Origin: JBQTIQ01 sp052387955 | GTDB taxonomy: Bacteria; Actinomycetota; Acidimicrobiia; Acidimicrobiales; JACDCH01 | DNA length: 64,000 nt | Assembly (NCBI GenBank): GCA_052387955.1 | Contig: JBQTIQ010000017.1 | Location: 1 to 64,000, forward strand | Direction of reading: 5' to 3' | In this document: positions 55,926 to 64,000 of the stretch, one piece after another | How the letters are laid out: each line of letters starts with the position of its first letter | Numbering within the stretch: position 1 is the stretch's first letter | Translations under genes and position numbers: made by a program | Notes under the pieces: model-generated | The model's database searches: none | Seen by the model: the letters and a program-made list of their open reading frames with translations, nothing else | What the model was told of the DNA's origin: nothing

Positions 55926-57459
55926 TCACCCGTCATCGGGCCGGCGGCGACCGGGGAGAAGCGAGCGGAGCGCGTCGATGGTGTCGGCCTCGGCGGCGGC
56001 CTTGTCGGGCCGGTAGCGCCGGGCCCGGGCGAAGCGCAGGGCGACCCCGCCCGGGTAGCGGGTCGAGGCCTGTACCCCGTCGATGGCGATCTCGACGACC
56101 AGCTCGGGCCGGACGCGCACCCCGTAGCCGTGCTCCTCGCTGACGATGGCGCGCAGTGCCTCGGTCTGCCAGGCCAGCAGCTGGTCGGTGAACCCCTTGA
56201 ACGTCTTGCCGACCATGACGAACCCACCGTCCGCCCCCCGGGTGCCACGGTGCAGGTTGGAGAGCCAGCCGGCGCGTCGCCCGTGGCCCCATTCGGCGCC
56301 CAGGACCACCAGGTCGAAGGTGTGGACCGGCTTCACCTTGCGCCACGCCCCGCCCAGCCTCGTAGGCCGAGCCCAGCGCCTTGACCATCACGCCCTCGTG
56401 GCCGGCGGCGAGGGCCTCGTCGAGGAAGGCGGCCGCCTGGCCGGCGTCGGCGTCGACGATCCCGGGCATCCGCCACGGTCCGGCGACCCTCTCCAGCACG
56501 GTCAGCCGCTGGGACAGGGGCCGGTCCACGAGGTCCCCACCGTCGAGGTGGAGGATGTCGAAGAAGCGCGCCCCCAACGTCTCGTCGTCTCCGCTCGACG
56601 TCGCCGATCGGCCGAACCGGCTCATCGTGTCCTGGAAGGCCCAGGCCCGGTCGTGGTCGCCGAGGCCGATGACCTCGCCGTCGAGCACCACCGACGCCAC
56701 CGGCAGGGCTCCGATCACGGCGGCCACGGCCGGCAGGCGCTCGGTCACGTCGTTGAGGTTGCGGGTGAAGAGACGGACCTCGTCGCCGGCCCGGTGGGCC
56801 TGGACTCGAGCGCCGTCGAGCTTCCACTCCACCACCGCCGGCCCACCGCAGGCGGCGAGCGCATCGGCGACCGTGGCCGACGTCGCCGCCAGCATCGGCT
56901 GGACCGGCTGCAGGACCCGTAGCCCGACCGCGGCCAGGGCCGCCTCGCCCCCTCCGTGCAGCCCCAGCGCGGCTACGCCGGGGAGGTCGCCGGCGAACAT
57001 CGCCGCTCGGCGCACCACCGCCCCGGGCAGCCCAGCGGCCGAGGCCACGGCGTCGGCCATGATCCCTGCCAGCGCCCCCTGGCGGAGCTCGCCTATCAGC
57101 AGCCGGCGCAGGAAACCGGCCTCGGCGTCGGTCATCTGCCCCATCACGGCGGCCAACAGCACGGCGCGCGCCGCGGCGGAGCCCGGTCCCGTCGTCGTTG
57201 CCAGCCGGTCGAGGGCCCCGTCCACGTCGCCGACCGTCACGCTCGGCTCGGCGGCAGGCTCGACATCGAGGCCACCGAGCGCGGCCCACCCCACCCCCAC
57301 CCGCCCCTGTCGGGCCTCGCCGGCCAGGATCGCCACCGCCGGCACCACCTCGTCGGGGCCCAGCCGGCGCAGGAGCTCAGCGAGAAGGGCGACCTTGGCC
57401 GACCGTGACCGGGTGGCCGCCACCGCCGCCGACGTCGCCACCACCTCGGCAAACAGCAC
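55926..57459 (-). pseudogene. ATP-dependent DNA ligase, frameshifted
   Basis: The reading frame of an ATP-dependent DNA ligase is split near 56348-56351. The upstream part (GTG at 57459) has an N-terminal helical domain, the adenylated Lys in VEWKLDGARVQAH, and blocks VVLDGEVIGL and EGVMVKALGSAYEAGR. The normal continuation (RRGKAWRKVKP) is broken; in the other frame it resumes KPVHTFDLVVLGAEWGHGRRAGWL and the OB-fold end. A stretch of about eight bases seems lost at a GGGG run. It could be a real pseudogene or a sequence error. Confidence 0.8.
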
Positions 57460-57494
57460 CGCCGCATTCTGCCGTCGAGCAGAAACAGACGGCC

Positions 57495-60038
57495 CTAGTC
57501 GGCCTGGATGGCCTGGAGGATGTCGAGCCGGGCCGCCCGACGGGCAGGGCGCACCGCGGCCAGGATGCCGGCAACGGCACCGGCGACGACCAGACCGATG
57601 AGGCCGCCGAAGGGCAGCGTGTACTGCACCCCCTCGCTGGACGCCGCCTGCACCAGCGCCCAACTGAAGAACAGGCCGATGAACACGCCGCCGAGGGTGC
57701 CGAACAGGGCGATGATCACCGACTCCCATCGGATCGACGAGCGCACCTGCCGGCGGGCCATACCGACCGCCCGCAGGAGGCCGAGCTCGCGGGTGCGTTC
57801 GTTGATCGACAACGACAGCGTGTTGGCGATGCCCATCAGCGAGATCACGATGGCCAGGGCGAGCATGGCATAGACCAGGCCCAGGACCTGATTGATCGAG
57901 TTCGACTGGGTGGTCCGGAACTCCTCGCGGTCCTGCAGCTCGGAGCCGGCGGCCAGCTGGTCGACCAGCGGCTTGATCGACGCTCGGACCGTGTCGACGT
58001 CGGTGCCCTCGGCGACCTTTACCGACACGAACGTGTCCAGGTTCTCCTGGGAATGGGGCTCCCATGCCGACAGGCCGAGCACGTAGTTGCCGACGATGTC
58101 GTCGTTGTCGTAGTGGGCCGCCACCGTGAACGTCGCCGTGGCCCCGTCGACGAAGCGCACCGGGAGCTTGGTGCCGACGGGCCAGCCCTTGTCGTCGGCC
58201 ACGTCACAATTGACGGCCAGGTCGGTGGGGCCGAGCGTGCCGGCGCCGGCCGAGAAGCCGAGGTCGAAGACCTGGCCCAGCGACGCCGGGTCGGCGATGG
58301 CTACGCCCTTGGGCTCGCCGTCGACCTCCATGAGCCCGAATCGCAGCCCCGAGACTGCCGCAACCCCGGGGACCTGTCGGGTCCGGGCCGCCAGCTCGGG
58401 GGTGATGCCGCCGATGCCGAACGTGCCCGAGTCCACCACCAGGTCGCCGGCGAACGAACGGTCGATGGCCTCGTTGATGGTCGTCTTGAGCGACGCCGCG
58501 AACACGGTGAACAGCGCGGCGACACCGACGCCGACCATGAGCGCGGCGGCGGTTCCTGACGTCCGCCGGGGGTTGCGCACCGCGTTCTCGCGGGCCAGGG
58601 AACCGGTCACGCCCTTGAGCCGGGGTAGGGGAGACCCGAGCAGGCGGCTCACCGGGCCGGCGGCGACCGGCCCCAGTACCACCACACCGAGCAGCGTCAG
58701 CACCGCGCCGGCTCCGGCGCCGAGCACGGCGTTGTCGCCCTTGCCGATCACCGCCACCAACACGTTGCCGACGCCCAGGGCCACAACCACCAGGCCGACG
58801 ATGATGCGGCCCTTCGACGCCACGGCCCTCTCGAAGGCGACGTCGCCGATGGCGGCGATGGGCGGGATGCGGGTTGCCTTGAGCGCCGGCGCCACCCCCG
58901 CCACCAGCGTCACCACGACCCCGACCAGCATGGAGATGACGGCGATACGGGGCCCGAAGGCCAGGCCTGACGCGGGGAGGCCGAGGCCGAACCCGGCCAG
59001 CATTGCCTTGAGCCCGACCGCGATGCCGAACCCGGCCACGATGCCGAGGGCGGACCCGATCACGCCCACGGCGAGGGCCTCGGCCAGCACGGAACCCATG
59101 ACCTGGCGCCGCGACGCTCCCAGCGCCCGTAGCAGGGCCATCTCCCGCGCCCGTTGGGAGACGATGATCGAGAAGGTGTTGTAGATGCTGAACACAGCTA
59201 CCGCCACGGCGATGCCGGCGAAGATGGTGAGGAACACGTTGAAGAACGACAGGAACTGCGACTGGATGTCGTCGAGCTGTTCGGTGGTCAGGGCCTCGCC
59301 CGTGATGGCCTCGGTACCCGCCGGCAGGAGGGCGCTGATCCGATCGGTGAGCTCCTGCTCCGGTACGCCCGGGGCGGCGGCGGCGATGATGGCGTCGACC
59401 CGGCCGGCCTGGCCGGCGATCTCGCGCTCGGCCACCTCGGTGGTGAAGGCGGCGTAGGTGACGCCCCCGGCGCTGTCCTCCTCGCCATAGGTGGCGATGC
59501 CCACGACGGTGGCCCCCACGGTGCGGCTGAGCTGGATGGTCACGCGCTCACCGAGGGCAACATCACCTTCGTCGGCGGCGCCCTTGTTGATCACCACCTC
59601 GCCCTCGGTGGCGGGGGGACGGCCCTCGACGATGCGGTAGGGGTTGAGCCCGGGCTGGTCGATCCAGTTCTCGGCCAGCGTGGGCGGGCCCTGCCCGGGC
59701 GAGCCCAGCGCCTCGCCCTCGGTGTTGACGATGCGGCCGTTGCCGGTGATGTACACGCTGGCTTCGGCGACGCCGTCGACGCCGGCGACGGCGTCGAACA
59801 ACGACGCGTCGATCCGGCCCCGGGCCACGAAGCCGTCGACCTCGAGGCGGCTGTCCGCTCTCACGTAACTGTCGACGCCGGCGTTGGCGTTGGTGAACAG
59901 CTCGTCGAAGGTTTCCTCCAGCGTGGCGGTGAGCGTGAGCACCCCACTCAGGAACCCGACTCCGAGTACCACCGCCAGCAGCGTCGAGGCCAGCCGGCGC
60001 TTGTGGGCCAACAGGTTCTTGAGCGTGACCCGGCGCAC
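57495..60038 (-). CDS. ABC transporter permease, FtsX/MacB-like double domain
   Basis: This 847-residue protein is a fused two-unit permease. One N-terminal span (RLASTLLAVVLGVGFLSGVL) leads to a MacB-type periplasmic domain, then three spans with the FtsX motif SQRAREMALLRALGASRRQV, then a second periplasmic domain and SINERTRELGLLRAVGMARRQV with three spans. It pairs with the ATPase gene 93 bp upstream. Such pairs export lipids, lipoproteins or peptides, or act as mechanotransmitters; the substrate is unknown. The GTG/ATG start is at 60038 (MRRVTLKNLLAHKRR). Confidence 0.92.
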   Translation of the reverse strand: MRRVTLKNLLAHKRRLASTLLAVVLGVGFLSGVLTLTATLEETFDELFTNANAGVDSYVRADSRLEVDGFVARGRIDASLFDAVAGVDGVAEASVYITGNGRIVNTEGEALGSPGQGPPTLAENWIDQPGLNPYRIVEGRPPATEGEVVINKGAADEGDVALGERVTIQLSRTVGATVVGIATYGEEDSAGGVTYAAFTTEVAEREIAGQAGRVDAIIAAAAPGVPEQELTDRISALLPAGTEAITGEALTTEQLDDIQSQFLSFFNVFLTIFAGIAVAVAVFSIYNTFSIIVSQRAREMALLRALGASRRQVMGSVLAEALAVGVIGSALGIVAGFGIAVGLKAMLAGFGLGLPASGLAFGPRIAVISMLVGVVVTLVAGVAPALKATRIPPIAAIGDVAFERAVASKGRIIVGLVVVALGVGNVLVAVIGKGDNAVLGAGAGAVLTLLGVVVLGPVAAGPVSRLLGSPLPRLKGVTGSLARENAVRNPRRTSGTAAALMVGVGVAALFTVFAASLKTTINEAIDRSFAGDLVVDSGTFGIGGITPELAARTRQVPGVAAVSGLRFGLMEVDGEPKGVAIADPASLGQVFDLGFSAGAGTLGPTDLAVNCDVADDKGWPVGTKLPVRFVDGATATFTVAAHYDNDDIVGNYVLGLSAWEPHSQENLDTFVSVKVAEGTDVDTVRASIKPLVDQLAAGSELQDREEFRTTQSNSINQVLGLVYAMLALAIVISLMGIANTLSLSINERTRELGLLRAVGMARRQVRSSIRWESVIIALFGTLGGVFIGLFFSWALVQAASSEGVQYTLPFGGLIGLVVAGAVAGILAAVRPARRAARLDILQAIQAD

Positions 60039-60131
60039 TATCTTCCCCGGTGGGGCCGCGCCCCACGCCCATCGTCGCCAGGCGGGCTGACGGCGGCGCC
60101 GTCGGCCTGAAGCGCTCGCTTCGCTCGCACC

Positions 60132-60893
60132 TCAGTCCCCCAAGGCTTTCATCCGGTCGAGGACCTTTTCGGGGGTGGGGTCGGCCATGTCGGCCACGAT
60201 GTGGCCGTCGGCCAGGAACAGGGCATGGTCGGCGTAGCCGGCCGCCACCGGGTCGTGGGTGACCATGGCGATGGTCTGGCCCAGGTCGCGCACCGCCCGG
60301 CGCATGAAGTCCAGGATCTCGGCGCCGGAGCGGGAGTCGAGGTTGCCGGTGGGCTCGTCGGCGAAGATGATGCTGGGCTTCGACGCCAGCGCCCGGGCCA
60401 CCGCCACCCGTTGCTGCTCGCCCCCCGACAGCTCGGCCGGTCGGTGCCCGAGCCGTTCCCGCAGCCCGACCGTGCCGATGACCTCGTCGAGCCAGTCCTG
60501 GTCGCCCTTCTTGCCCGCCAACGCCGCCGGCAGGGTGATGTTCTCGAGGGCGTTGAGCGTCGGCACCAGGTTGAACGACTGGAACACGAAGCCGACCTGC
60601 TCCCGCCGTAGCACCGTCAGCTCCTTGTCCGACAGCGTCCCGAGCTCGACGCCGCCGAGCAGGATCCGGCCCGACGTGAGCGAGTCGAGCCCGGCCAGGC
60701 AGTGCATCAAGGTGGACTTGCCCGAGCCCGAAGGGCCCATGATGGCCGTGAACCGGCTGCCGGGGATGTCGACGGTCACGTCGTCGAGGGCATGGACCGC
60801 GGTCGGGCCCGACCCGTAGACCTTGCTCGCCGCTTCGGCCCGGGCCACGGTGGACGCGGGGGCCGACACGGTCGACGGGGATTGAGAACTCAT
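60132..60893 (-). CDS. ABC transporter ATP-binding protein (LolD/MacB type)
   Basis: This 253-residue ATPase has Walker A MGPSGSGKSTLMH, the Q-loop FVFQSFNLVP, the signature LSGGEQQRVAVARALA, Walker B IIFADEPTGNLDS and the His switch MVTHDP. This is the pattern of LolD/MacB-type ATPases. It energises the neighbouring double permease. The ATG at 60893 (MSSQSP) is preferred over a GTG three codons upstream. The two genes form one exporter operon, separated by 93 bp that include an A-like GC hairpin. Confidence 0.94.
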   Translation of the reverse strand: MSSQSPSTVSAPASTVARAEAASKVYGSGPTAVHALDDVTVDIPGSRFTAIMGPSGSGKSTLMHCLAGLDSLTSGRILLGGVELGTLSDKELTVLRREQVGFVFQSFNLVPTLNALENITLPAALAGKKGDQDWLDEVIGTVGLRERLGHRPAELSGGEQQRVAVARALASKPSIIFADEPTGNLDSRSGAEILDFMRRAVRDLGQTIAMVTHDPVAAGYADHALFLADGHIVADMADPTPEKVLDRMKALGD

Positions 60894-60908
60894 GCACGGC
60901 ACCCTATT

Positions 60909-61046
60909 GCTGGTTCGCTGCGGGCTGGGGGCCCTTCGCTCATGTGTCGGCTGCTCGCTGGCGGTCGCGACGCCGACGCTGGTTCGCTGCGGGCTGGGGG
61001 CCCTTCGCTCACGTGTCGGCTGCTCCCTGGCGGTCGCGACGCCGAC
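60909..61046 (+). repeat. 69-bp tandem duplication
   Basis: The unit GCTGGTTCGCTGCGGGCTGG ending CGCGACGCCGAC occurs at 60909-60977 and 60978-61046 with two or three mismatches. Its length is a multiple of three, so frames stay open across both. It contains CTCCCTGGCGGTCGC, resembling A1/A2. It lies upstream of the ABC ATPase gene and downstream of the peroxiredoxin. Confidence 0.9.
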
Positions 61047-61176
61047 CTTGCCGGGCAGGGCTGGCCTGGTGGGGGGCGTCGCCGGGCAACCGGCGCTTCG
61101 CGATATCGGGCCTCGGCCGGGCGCAGCAACTCTTGCGCCGCCGTGCTTGCCCCGGCCCGCTCGGCGGGCTCTGGGG

Positions 61177-61812
61177 TCAGCGGCCCGGTTGCGGGGTGAC
61201 GCGCAGGTAGGGCCTCACCGCGGTCCAGCCGGCGGGGAACTTGGTCTTGGCGTCCTCGTCGCTGACGGCAGGGACGATGATCACGTCGTCACCGTCCTGC
61301 CAGTTGACCGGAGTGGCAACGCTGTAGTTGGCCGTCAACTGGAGCGAGTCGATGACCCGCAGGATCTCGTCGAAGTTCCGCCCGGTCGACGCCGGATAGG
61401 TGAGCGAGAGCTTCACCTTGTTGTCGGGGCCGACGATGAACACCGAACGGACCGTGGTCGTCTCGCTGGCGTTCGGGTGGATCATGTCGTAGAGGGTCGA
61501 TACGGCACGATCGGCGTCGGCGATCATGGGGAAGTTCGGAGCGTAGCCCTGCGTCTCCTCGATGTCCTTGGCCCATCCGCTGTGGGCATCGAGCGGGTCG
61601 ACCGACAGGCCGATGACCTTGACGCCGCGCTTGTCGAACTCGGGCTTGAGCTTGGCCGTGTAGCCCAGTTCGGTGGTGCACACGGGCGTGTAGTCCTTGG
61701 GGTGCGAGAACAGCACCGCCCAGCTGTCGCCCTTCCAGTCGTGGAAGTCGATCGTGCCTTCGGTGGTCTCGGCGGTGAAATTCGGGGCCTCGTCGCCCAG
61801 GCGCAGTGCCAT
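61177..61812 (-). CDS. 1-Cys peroxiredoxin (Prx6-type)
   Basis: This 211-residue enzyme reduces peroxides. The peroxidatic Cys is in SHPKDYTPVCTTELG (P-x3-T-x2-C), with the conserved Arg in VRSVFIVGPDNKVKL. The long C-terminus without a resolving Cys, ending LRVTPQPGR, is typical of Prx6-type enzymes. The ATG at 61812 (MALRLGDEAPNFTAE) begins the domain. Electron donors (mycothiol, ascorbate or other) cannot be deduced. Confidence 0.94.
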   Translation of the reverse strand: MALRLGDEAPNFTAETTEGTIDFHDWKGDSWAVLFSHPKDYTPVCTTELGYTAKLKPEFDKRGVKVIGLSVDPLDAHSGWAKDIEETQGYAPNFPMIADADRAVSTLYDMIHPNASETTTVRSVFIVGPDNKVKLSLTYPASTGRNFDEILRVIDSLQLTANYSVATPVNWQDGDDVIIVPAVSDEDAKTKFPAGWTAVRPYLRVTPQPGR

Positions 61813-61876
61813 CGGGAACTCCTTGGTGGTGCGGACCGGGAGAGTATAGGCATCTGCCCGCCGAAACCTGACACAT

Positions 61877-62824
61877 CTAGTCGGGATTAACGACGGCGTC
61901 GGCGGCGGGCACCGGACGATGGGTCACGTCGGGCTCGAGGTACATGCGGGTGGCCTGGGGGACCTGGGCCCGCACCGCCCCTTCGATGGCGTCGACCACA
62001 CCGGCCAGGCCCTGCATCGTGAGCTCGCGGTCGAAGTGGACCTTGGCTGCCACCAGGACGTCGTCGGGGCCGATGTGCTCGGTACGCAGGTTGATGAGCC
62101 GGACCACGGCGGGATGGGCTGCGATCGTCCGCTCGATGATGGCCTGGGCCTCGGGCGTCGCCGGTTCGCCGATGAGCAGGCTGCGCATCTCGATGGCCAG
62201 GATGATGGCGACCACCGCGAGCAGCACGCCGATGGCGAGCGTGCCGATGGCGTCCCACACAGGGTCCCCGGTGAGGTCGCTCAGGGCGACGGCGGCCAAG
62301 GCGAGCACCAGGCCGACCAGGGCGGCGAGGTCCTCGAGCAGGACGACGGGCAGTTCGGGGTTCTTCGACAGCCGGATGAAGCGCCACCACGAGCCGTCGC
62401 CCTTGAGGGGGCGGGCTTCGTGGATCGCCGTGCGGAAGGAGAAGATCTCCATGACGATGGCGGCGGCGAGGATGCCGATGGCCACCGCGACCGATTCGAT
62501 CTCGTGGGGGTGCAGGAGCTTCTCGACCCCGTCCAACAGGGAGAAGACCGCGCCCACGGTGAAGAGGACGACGGCCACGACGAACGCCCAGAAGAACCGT
62601 TCCCGCCCGTAGCCGAACTGGCGCTCGACCGTCTCCTGTAGGCGGCCCCGCCGGTGGCCCAGCAACAACAGGCCCTGATTGCCGGCGTCAGCCACCGAGT
62701 GCACGCTCTCCGCCAACATCGACCCCGACCCGGTGATCAGGAAGCCGACGAACTTGCTGATGGCGATGCCGGTGTTGGCGAAGAAGGCCGCCACGATCGC
62801 CTTGGTGCCTCCCCCTGCAGCCAT
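61877..62824 (-). CDS. cation diffusion facilitator (ZnT9-like)
   Basis: This 315-residue transporter has six predicted spans. The metal site in TM2 is in SVHSVADAGNQ, and in TM5 the motif LLEDLAALVGL has ED where typical CDF proteins have HxxxD. This is the pattern of the ZnT9-like CDF branch. A cytosolic C-terminal domain includes IINLRTEHIGPDDVLV-like HIGPDDVLVAAKVHFD. It would move Zn2+ or Mn2+ outward. The ATG at 62824 begins MAAGGGTKAIVAAFF. The GC-rich spacer to the peroxiredoxin gene has no obvious terminator. Confidence 0.9.
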   Translation of the reverse strand: MAAGGGTKAIVAAFFANTGIAISKFVGFLITGSGSMLAESVHSVADAGNQGLLLLGHRRGRLQETVERQFGYGRERFFWAFVVAVVLFTVGAVFSLLDGVEKLLHPHEIESVAVAIGILAAAIVMEIFSFRTAIHEARPLKGDGSWWRFIRLSKNPELPVVLLEDLAALVGLVLALAAVALSDLTGDPVWDAIGTLAIGVLLAVVAIILAIEMRSLLIGEPATPEAQAIIERTIAAHPAVVRLINLRTEHIGPDDVLVAAKVHFDRELTMQGLAGVVDAIEGAVRAQVPQATRMYLEPDVTHRPVPAADAVVNPD

Positions 62825-62886
62825 CGCCGGAGGCTAAACGAGCCGCGCCGCGCCGGGCGTCGCCGAGAACGGCCGCCGGGCCCTGG

Positions 62887-63648
62887 TCAGTAGTCGCCCT
62901 CCGAGACCGGGACGAAGCGGTTGACGCCGAAACCAGCCAGTGCGGCGGCGGTGGCGTCGTCGTGGTGCAGGCCGAGCAAGGCCTCGGTCACGGCCGCCAC
63001 CACCGGCGCGGCCAGCAACGCCGCTGCGGCCACCGGCGGCACCGGGTAGGGGCCGAAGGTGTCGACGATGGTCAGGCCCCCGGGCAGCCCGCCGTAGCCG
63101 AGGATCGTGTTCGAGTCGATGGCGGCGGCGTCGATGGACCCGCTGACGAGCTGCGCCAGCGACTGCAGGTGGCCACCGGTGCAACGGGCCCGGCCCAGGA
63201 ACCCGGGGCCCAGGCCGAGCGCCTCGACGCGCTGGTTGAGCGACAACCATCCCGTCAGGGAGGCCGGGTCGTTGTAGCCGAAGCGTGCTCCGGCCAGCTC
63301 GGCGAGCCCGGCGGCGCCGGCCCAGGGGCCGTCCGCCCCCACCACCAGCTCGGCGAAGTACACCGGTTCGCCCCGGTTCCTGGAGTCGGCCCACAGGGGT
63401 GCCGCACCCACGAGGACCACCGACGGTGCGTCCCCCGCCGCCAGCGCCTGGAACGAGGGCGAGCACAGGAAGCCCAGGTCGACGGTGCCTCCGGAGAACG
63501 GGTCTCCTACTCCCGGTGCCGGGCCCGACACCGAGGCGTCGAAGGTGAGCGTCGACGGCCTCCCCAGCACGGCGGCGACCCGCGTCGTCACCAGCTCGAA
63601 GAGCCCGAGCGGGAGCCCGGGGGCCAACCACGTGCACCATCGCAGCAC
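62887..63648 (-). CDS. PhnD-like periplasmic-binding-fold protein without signal peptide
   Basis: This 253-residue protein aligns with phosphonate/phosphite substrate-binding proteins: YFAELVVGADGPWAGAAGLAELAGARFGYNDPASLTGW, then LGLGPGFLGRARCTGGHLQSLAQLVSGSIDAAAIDS and LGYGGLPGGLTIVDTFGPYP. No signal peptide or lipobox is visible, and no ABC permease or ATPase for phosphonate is nearby. It may bind a small ligand in the cytosol or act as a sensor. It is divergent from a PAS-domain gene with about 100 bp between starts. Confidence 0.72.
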   Translation of the reverse strand: MLRWCTWLAPGLPLGLFELVTTRVAAVLGRPSTLTFDASVSGPAPGVGDPFSGGTVDLGFLCSPSFQALAAGDAPSVVLVGAAPLWADSRNRGEPVYFAELVVGADGPWAGAAGLAELAGARFGYNDPASLTGWLSLNQRVEALGLGPGFLGRARCTGGHLQSLAQLVSGSIDAAAIDSNTILGYGGLPGGLTIVDTFGPYPVPPVAAAALLAAPVVAAVTEALLGLHHDDATAAALAGFGVNRFVPVSEGDY

Positions 63649-63746
63649 GCGGGCACGGTACCGCCCCTCCGGCCGGCGCTCGACGGTAGCGACCAGCCGC
63701 CCGTCGGTGCTGGCCGCGCTGCGACCGCTCGCCTACGTTCTGGCCT

Positions 63747-64000
63747 CTGGACCAACCCGGCCCATCCCACGATCGACCGCCCCCGTTCGACGTCGACGCC
63801 GCCGTCGCACAGCTGGCGGCGATGGTGGCCCACGCGCCCGTGGGGTTCGGCGTCTTCGACCTCGACCAACGGGCGCTGTGCGTCAACCCCGCATTCGTCC
63901 GAATGGCCGGGCTCGGTACCGCTGACCATCGGGGCCGGCACCTGGCCGAGCTGGTGCCCTCGGCGGTGGCCACCTGCGCCGCTGCCTTCGCTGCCGTCGT
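63747..64000 (+). CDS. PAS-domain protein, truncated at the window edge
   Basis: The frame at the right edge encodes LDQPGPSHDRPPPFDVDAA, then AQLAAMVAHAPVGFGVFDLD, then ALCVNPAFVRMAGLG, a clear PAS-domain start (helix, G.F.VFD.D, N.AF..M.G). The C-terminus is cut by the window. The start is uncertain: a CTG at 63747 or the ATG at 63822 would fit. The domain suggests a sensor kinase, cyclic-di-GMP enzyme or SpoIIE-type phosphatase; the output domain is outside the window. Confidence 0.6.
   Translation, partial: MDQPGPSHDRPPPFDVDAAVAQLAAMVAHAPVGFGVFDLDQRALCVNPAFVRMAGLGTADHRGRHLAELVPSAVATCAAAFAAV

Noticed and set aside
56340..56370. Programmed frameshift in the ligase gene
   Set aside because: There is a GGGG run but no slippery heptamer, stem-loop or stop arrangement I could support, and residues appear to be missing; a mutation or error is simpler.

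Overview
The window is a gene-dense, very GC-rich stretch of actinobacterial chromosome. Two WhiB-type iron-sulfur regulators, a protein close to the mycothiol-dependent reductase Rv2466c, an actinobacterial-type Fpg/Nei glycosylase, a HelD-like helicase, a three-subunit type B succinate dehydrogenase and a K+-independent proton pyrophosphatase point to Actinomycetota. The mix of housekeeping genes, GTG starts and many short lipoproteins would fit class Acidimicrobiia, but that placement is inference. I see no rRNA, tRNA, prophage, transposase, CRISPR array or recognisable defence island.

Layout. 1-4.3 kb: isocitrate dehydrogenase, a monooxygenase-fold protein, an aldehyde dehydrogenase and malate dehydrogenase. 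4.3-8.1 kb: DNA glycosylase, SCP2-like protein, Bax-inhibitor-1 membrane protein, an unknown and a SnoaL-like protein. 8.1-14.3 kb: hppA and sdhCAB on the minus strand, so icd, mdh and sdh sit within 14 kb. 14.5-20.2 kb: a membrane-anchored unknown, a MoxR-like AAA+ ATPase, a degenerate GH1-fold protein and a large VWA protein. 20.4-23.4 kb: lipoprotein, WhiB, formiminotransferase-like protein, TatA, second WhiB. 23.5-28.9 kb: a polyphosphate operon (PPK1, CYTH-CHAD, Nudix) followed by an M48 protease. 29.3-38.1 kb: EngB, a DsbA-fold reductase, a RibD-like/flavin reductase pair, MarR, pirin, a sugar dehydrogenase/transglycosylase lipoprotein pair, TesB and a double cupredoxin. 38.0-43.5 kb: a glycan cluster (alpha/alpha toroid protein, methyltransferase, GT4), Lnt and sortase. 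43.5-47.1 kb: hemE-hemH-hemY. 47.2-52.1 kb: patatin, HelD-like helicase and a lipoprotein carrying a SecD-like head domain. 52.2-57.5 kb: cupredoxin, GT-C and GT2 glycosyltransferases, a DtxR-family regulator and a frameshifted ATP-dependent DNA ligase. 57.5-64 kb: an ABC exporter pair, 1-Cys peroxiredoxin, CDF transporter, PhnD-like protein and a truncated PAS protein.

The most unusual feature is a set of dispersed intergenic repeats. One (A1, about 63 bp, core GGGGGCTGCGCCCCC hairpin) lies between sdhC and sdhA, after the VWA gene, at the end of marR (where it supplies the last codons and stop) and upstream of the SecD-like lipoprotein. Twice it is joined to a 56-bp element with 13-bp terminal inverted repeats, and one of these composites is bracketed by AGATCTAG and contains the only start codon of the next gene. 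A second family (B, 62 bp) keeps a hairpin despite sequence change. Tandem or nested repeats fill the hemH-hemY spacer and the engB downstream region.

Several enzymes have lost or swapped a key residue: the GH1 protein lacks its nucleophile Glu, Lnt has Ser for the catalytic Cys, the Rv2466c-like protein has CPWA for CPWC, and the DtxR-family protein lacks one primary metal ligand. I do not see one clear, complete undescribed system. The best candidates are the composite repeats, the soluble SecD-head lipoprotein and the AAA+/VWA pair split by a GH1 pseudoenzyme.
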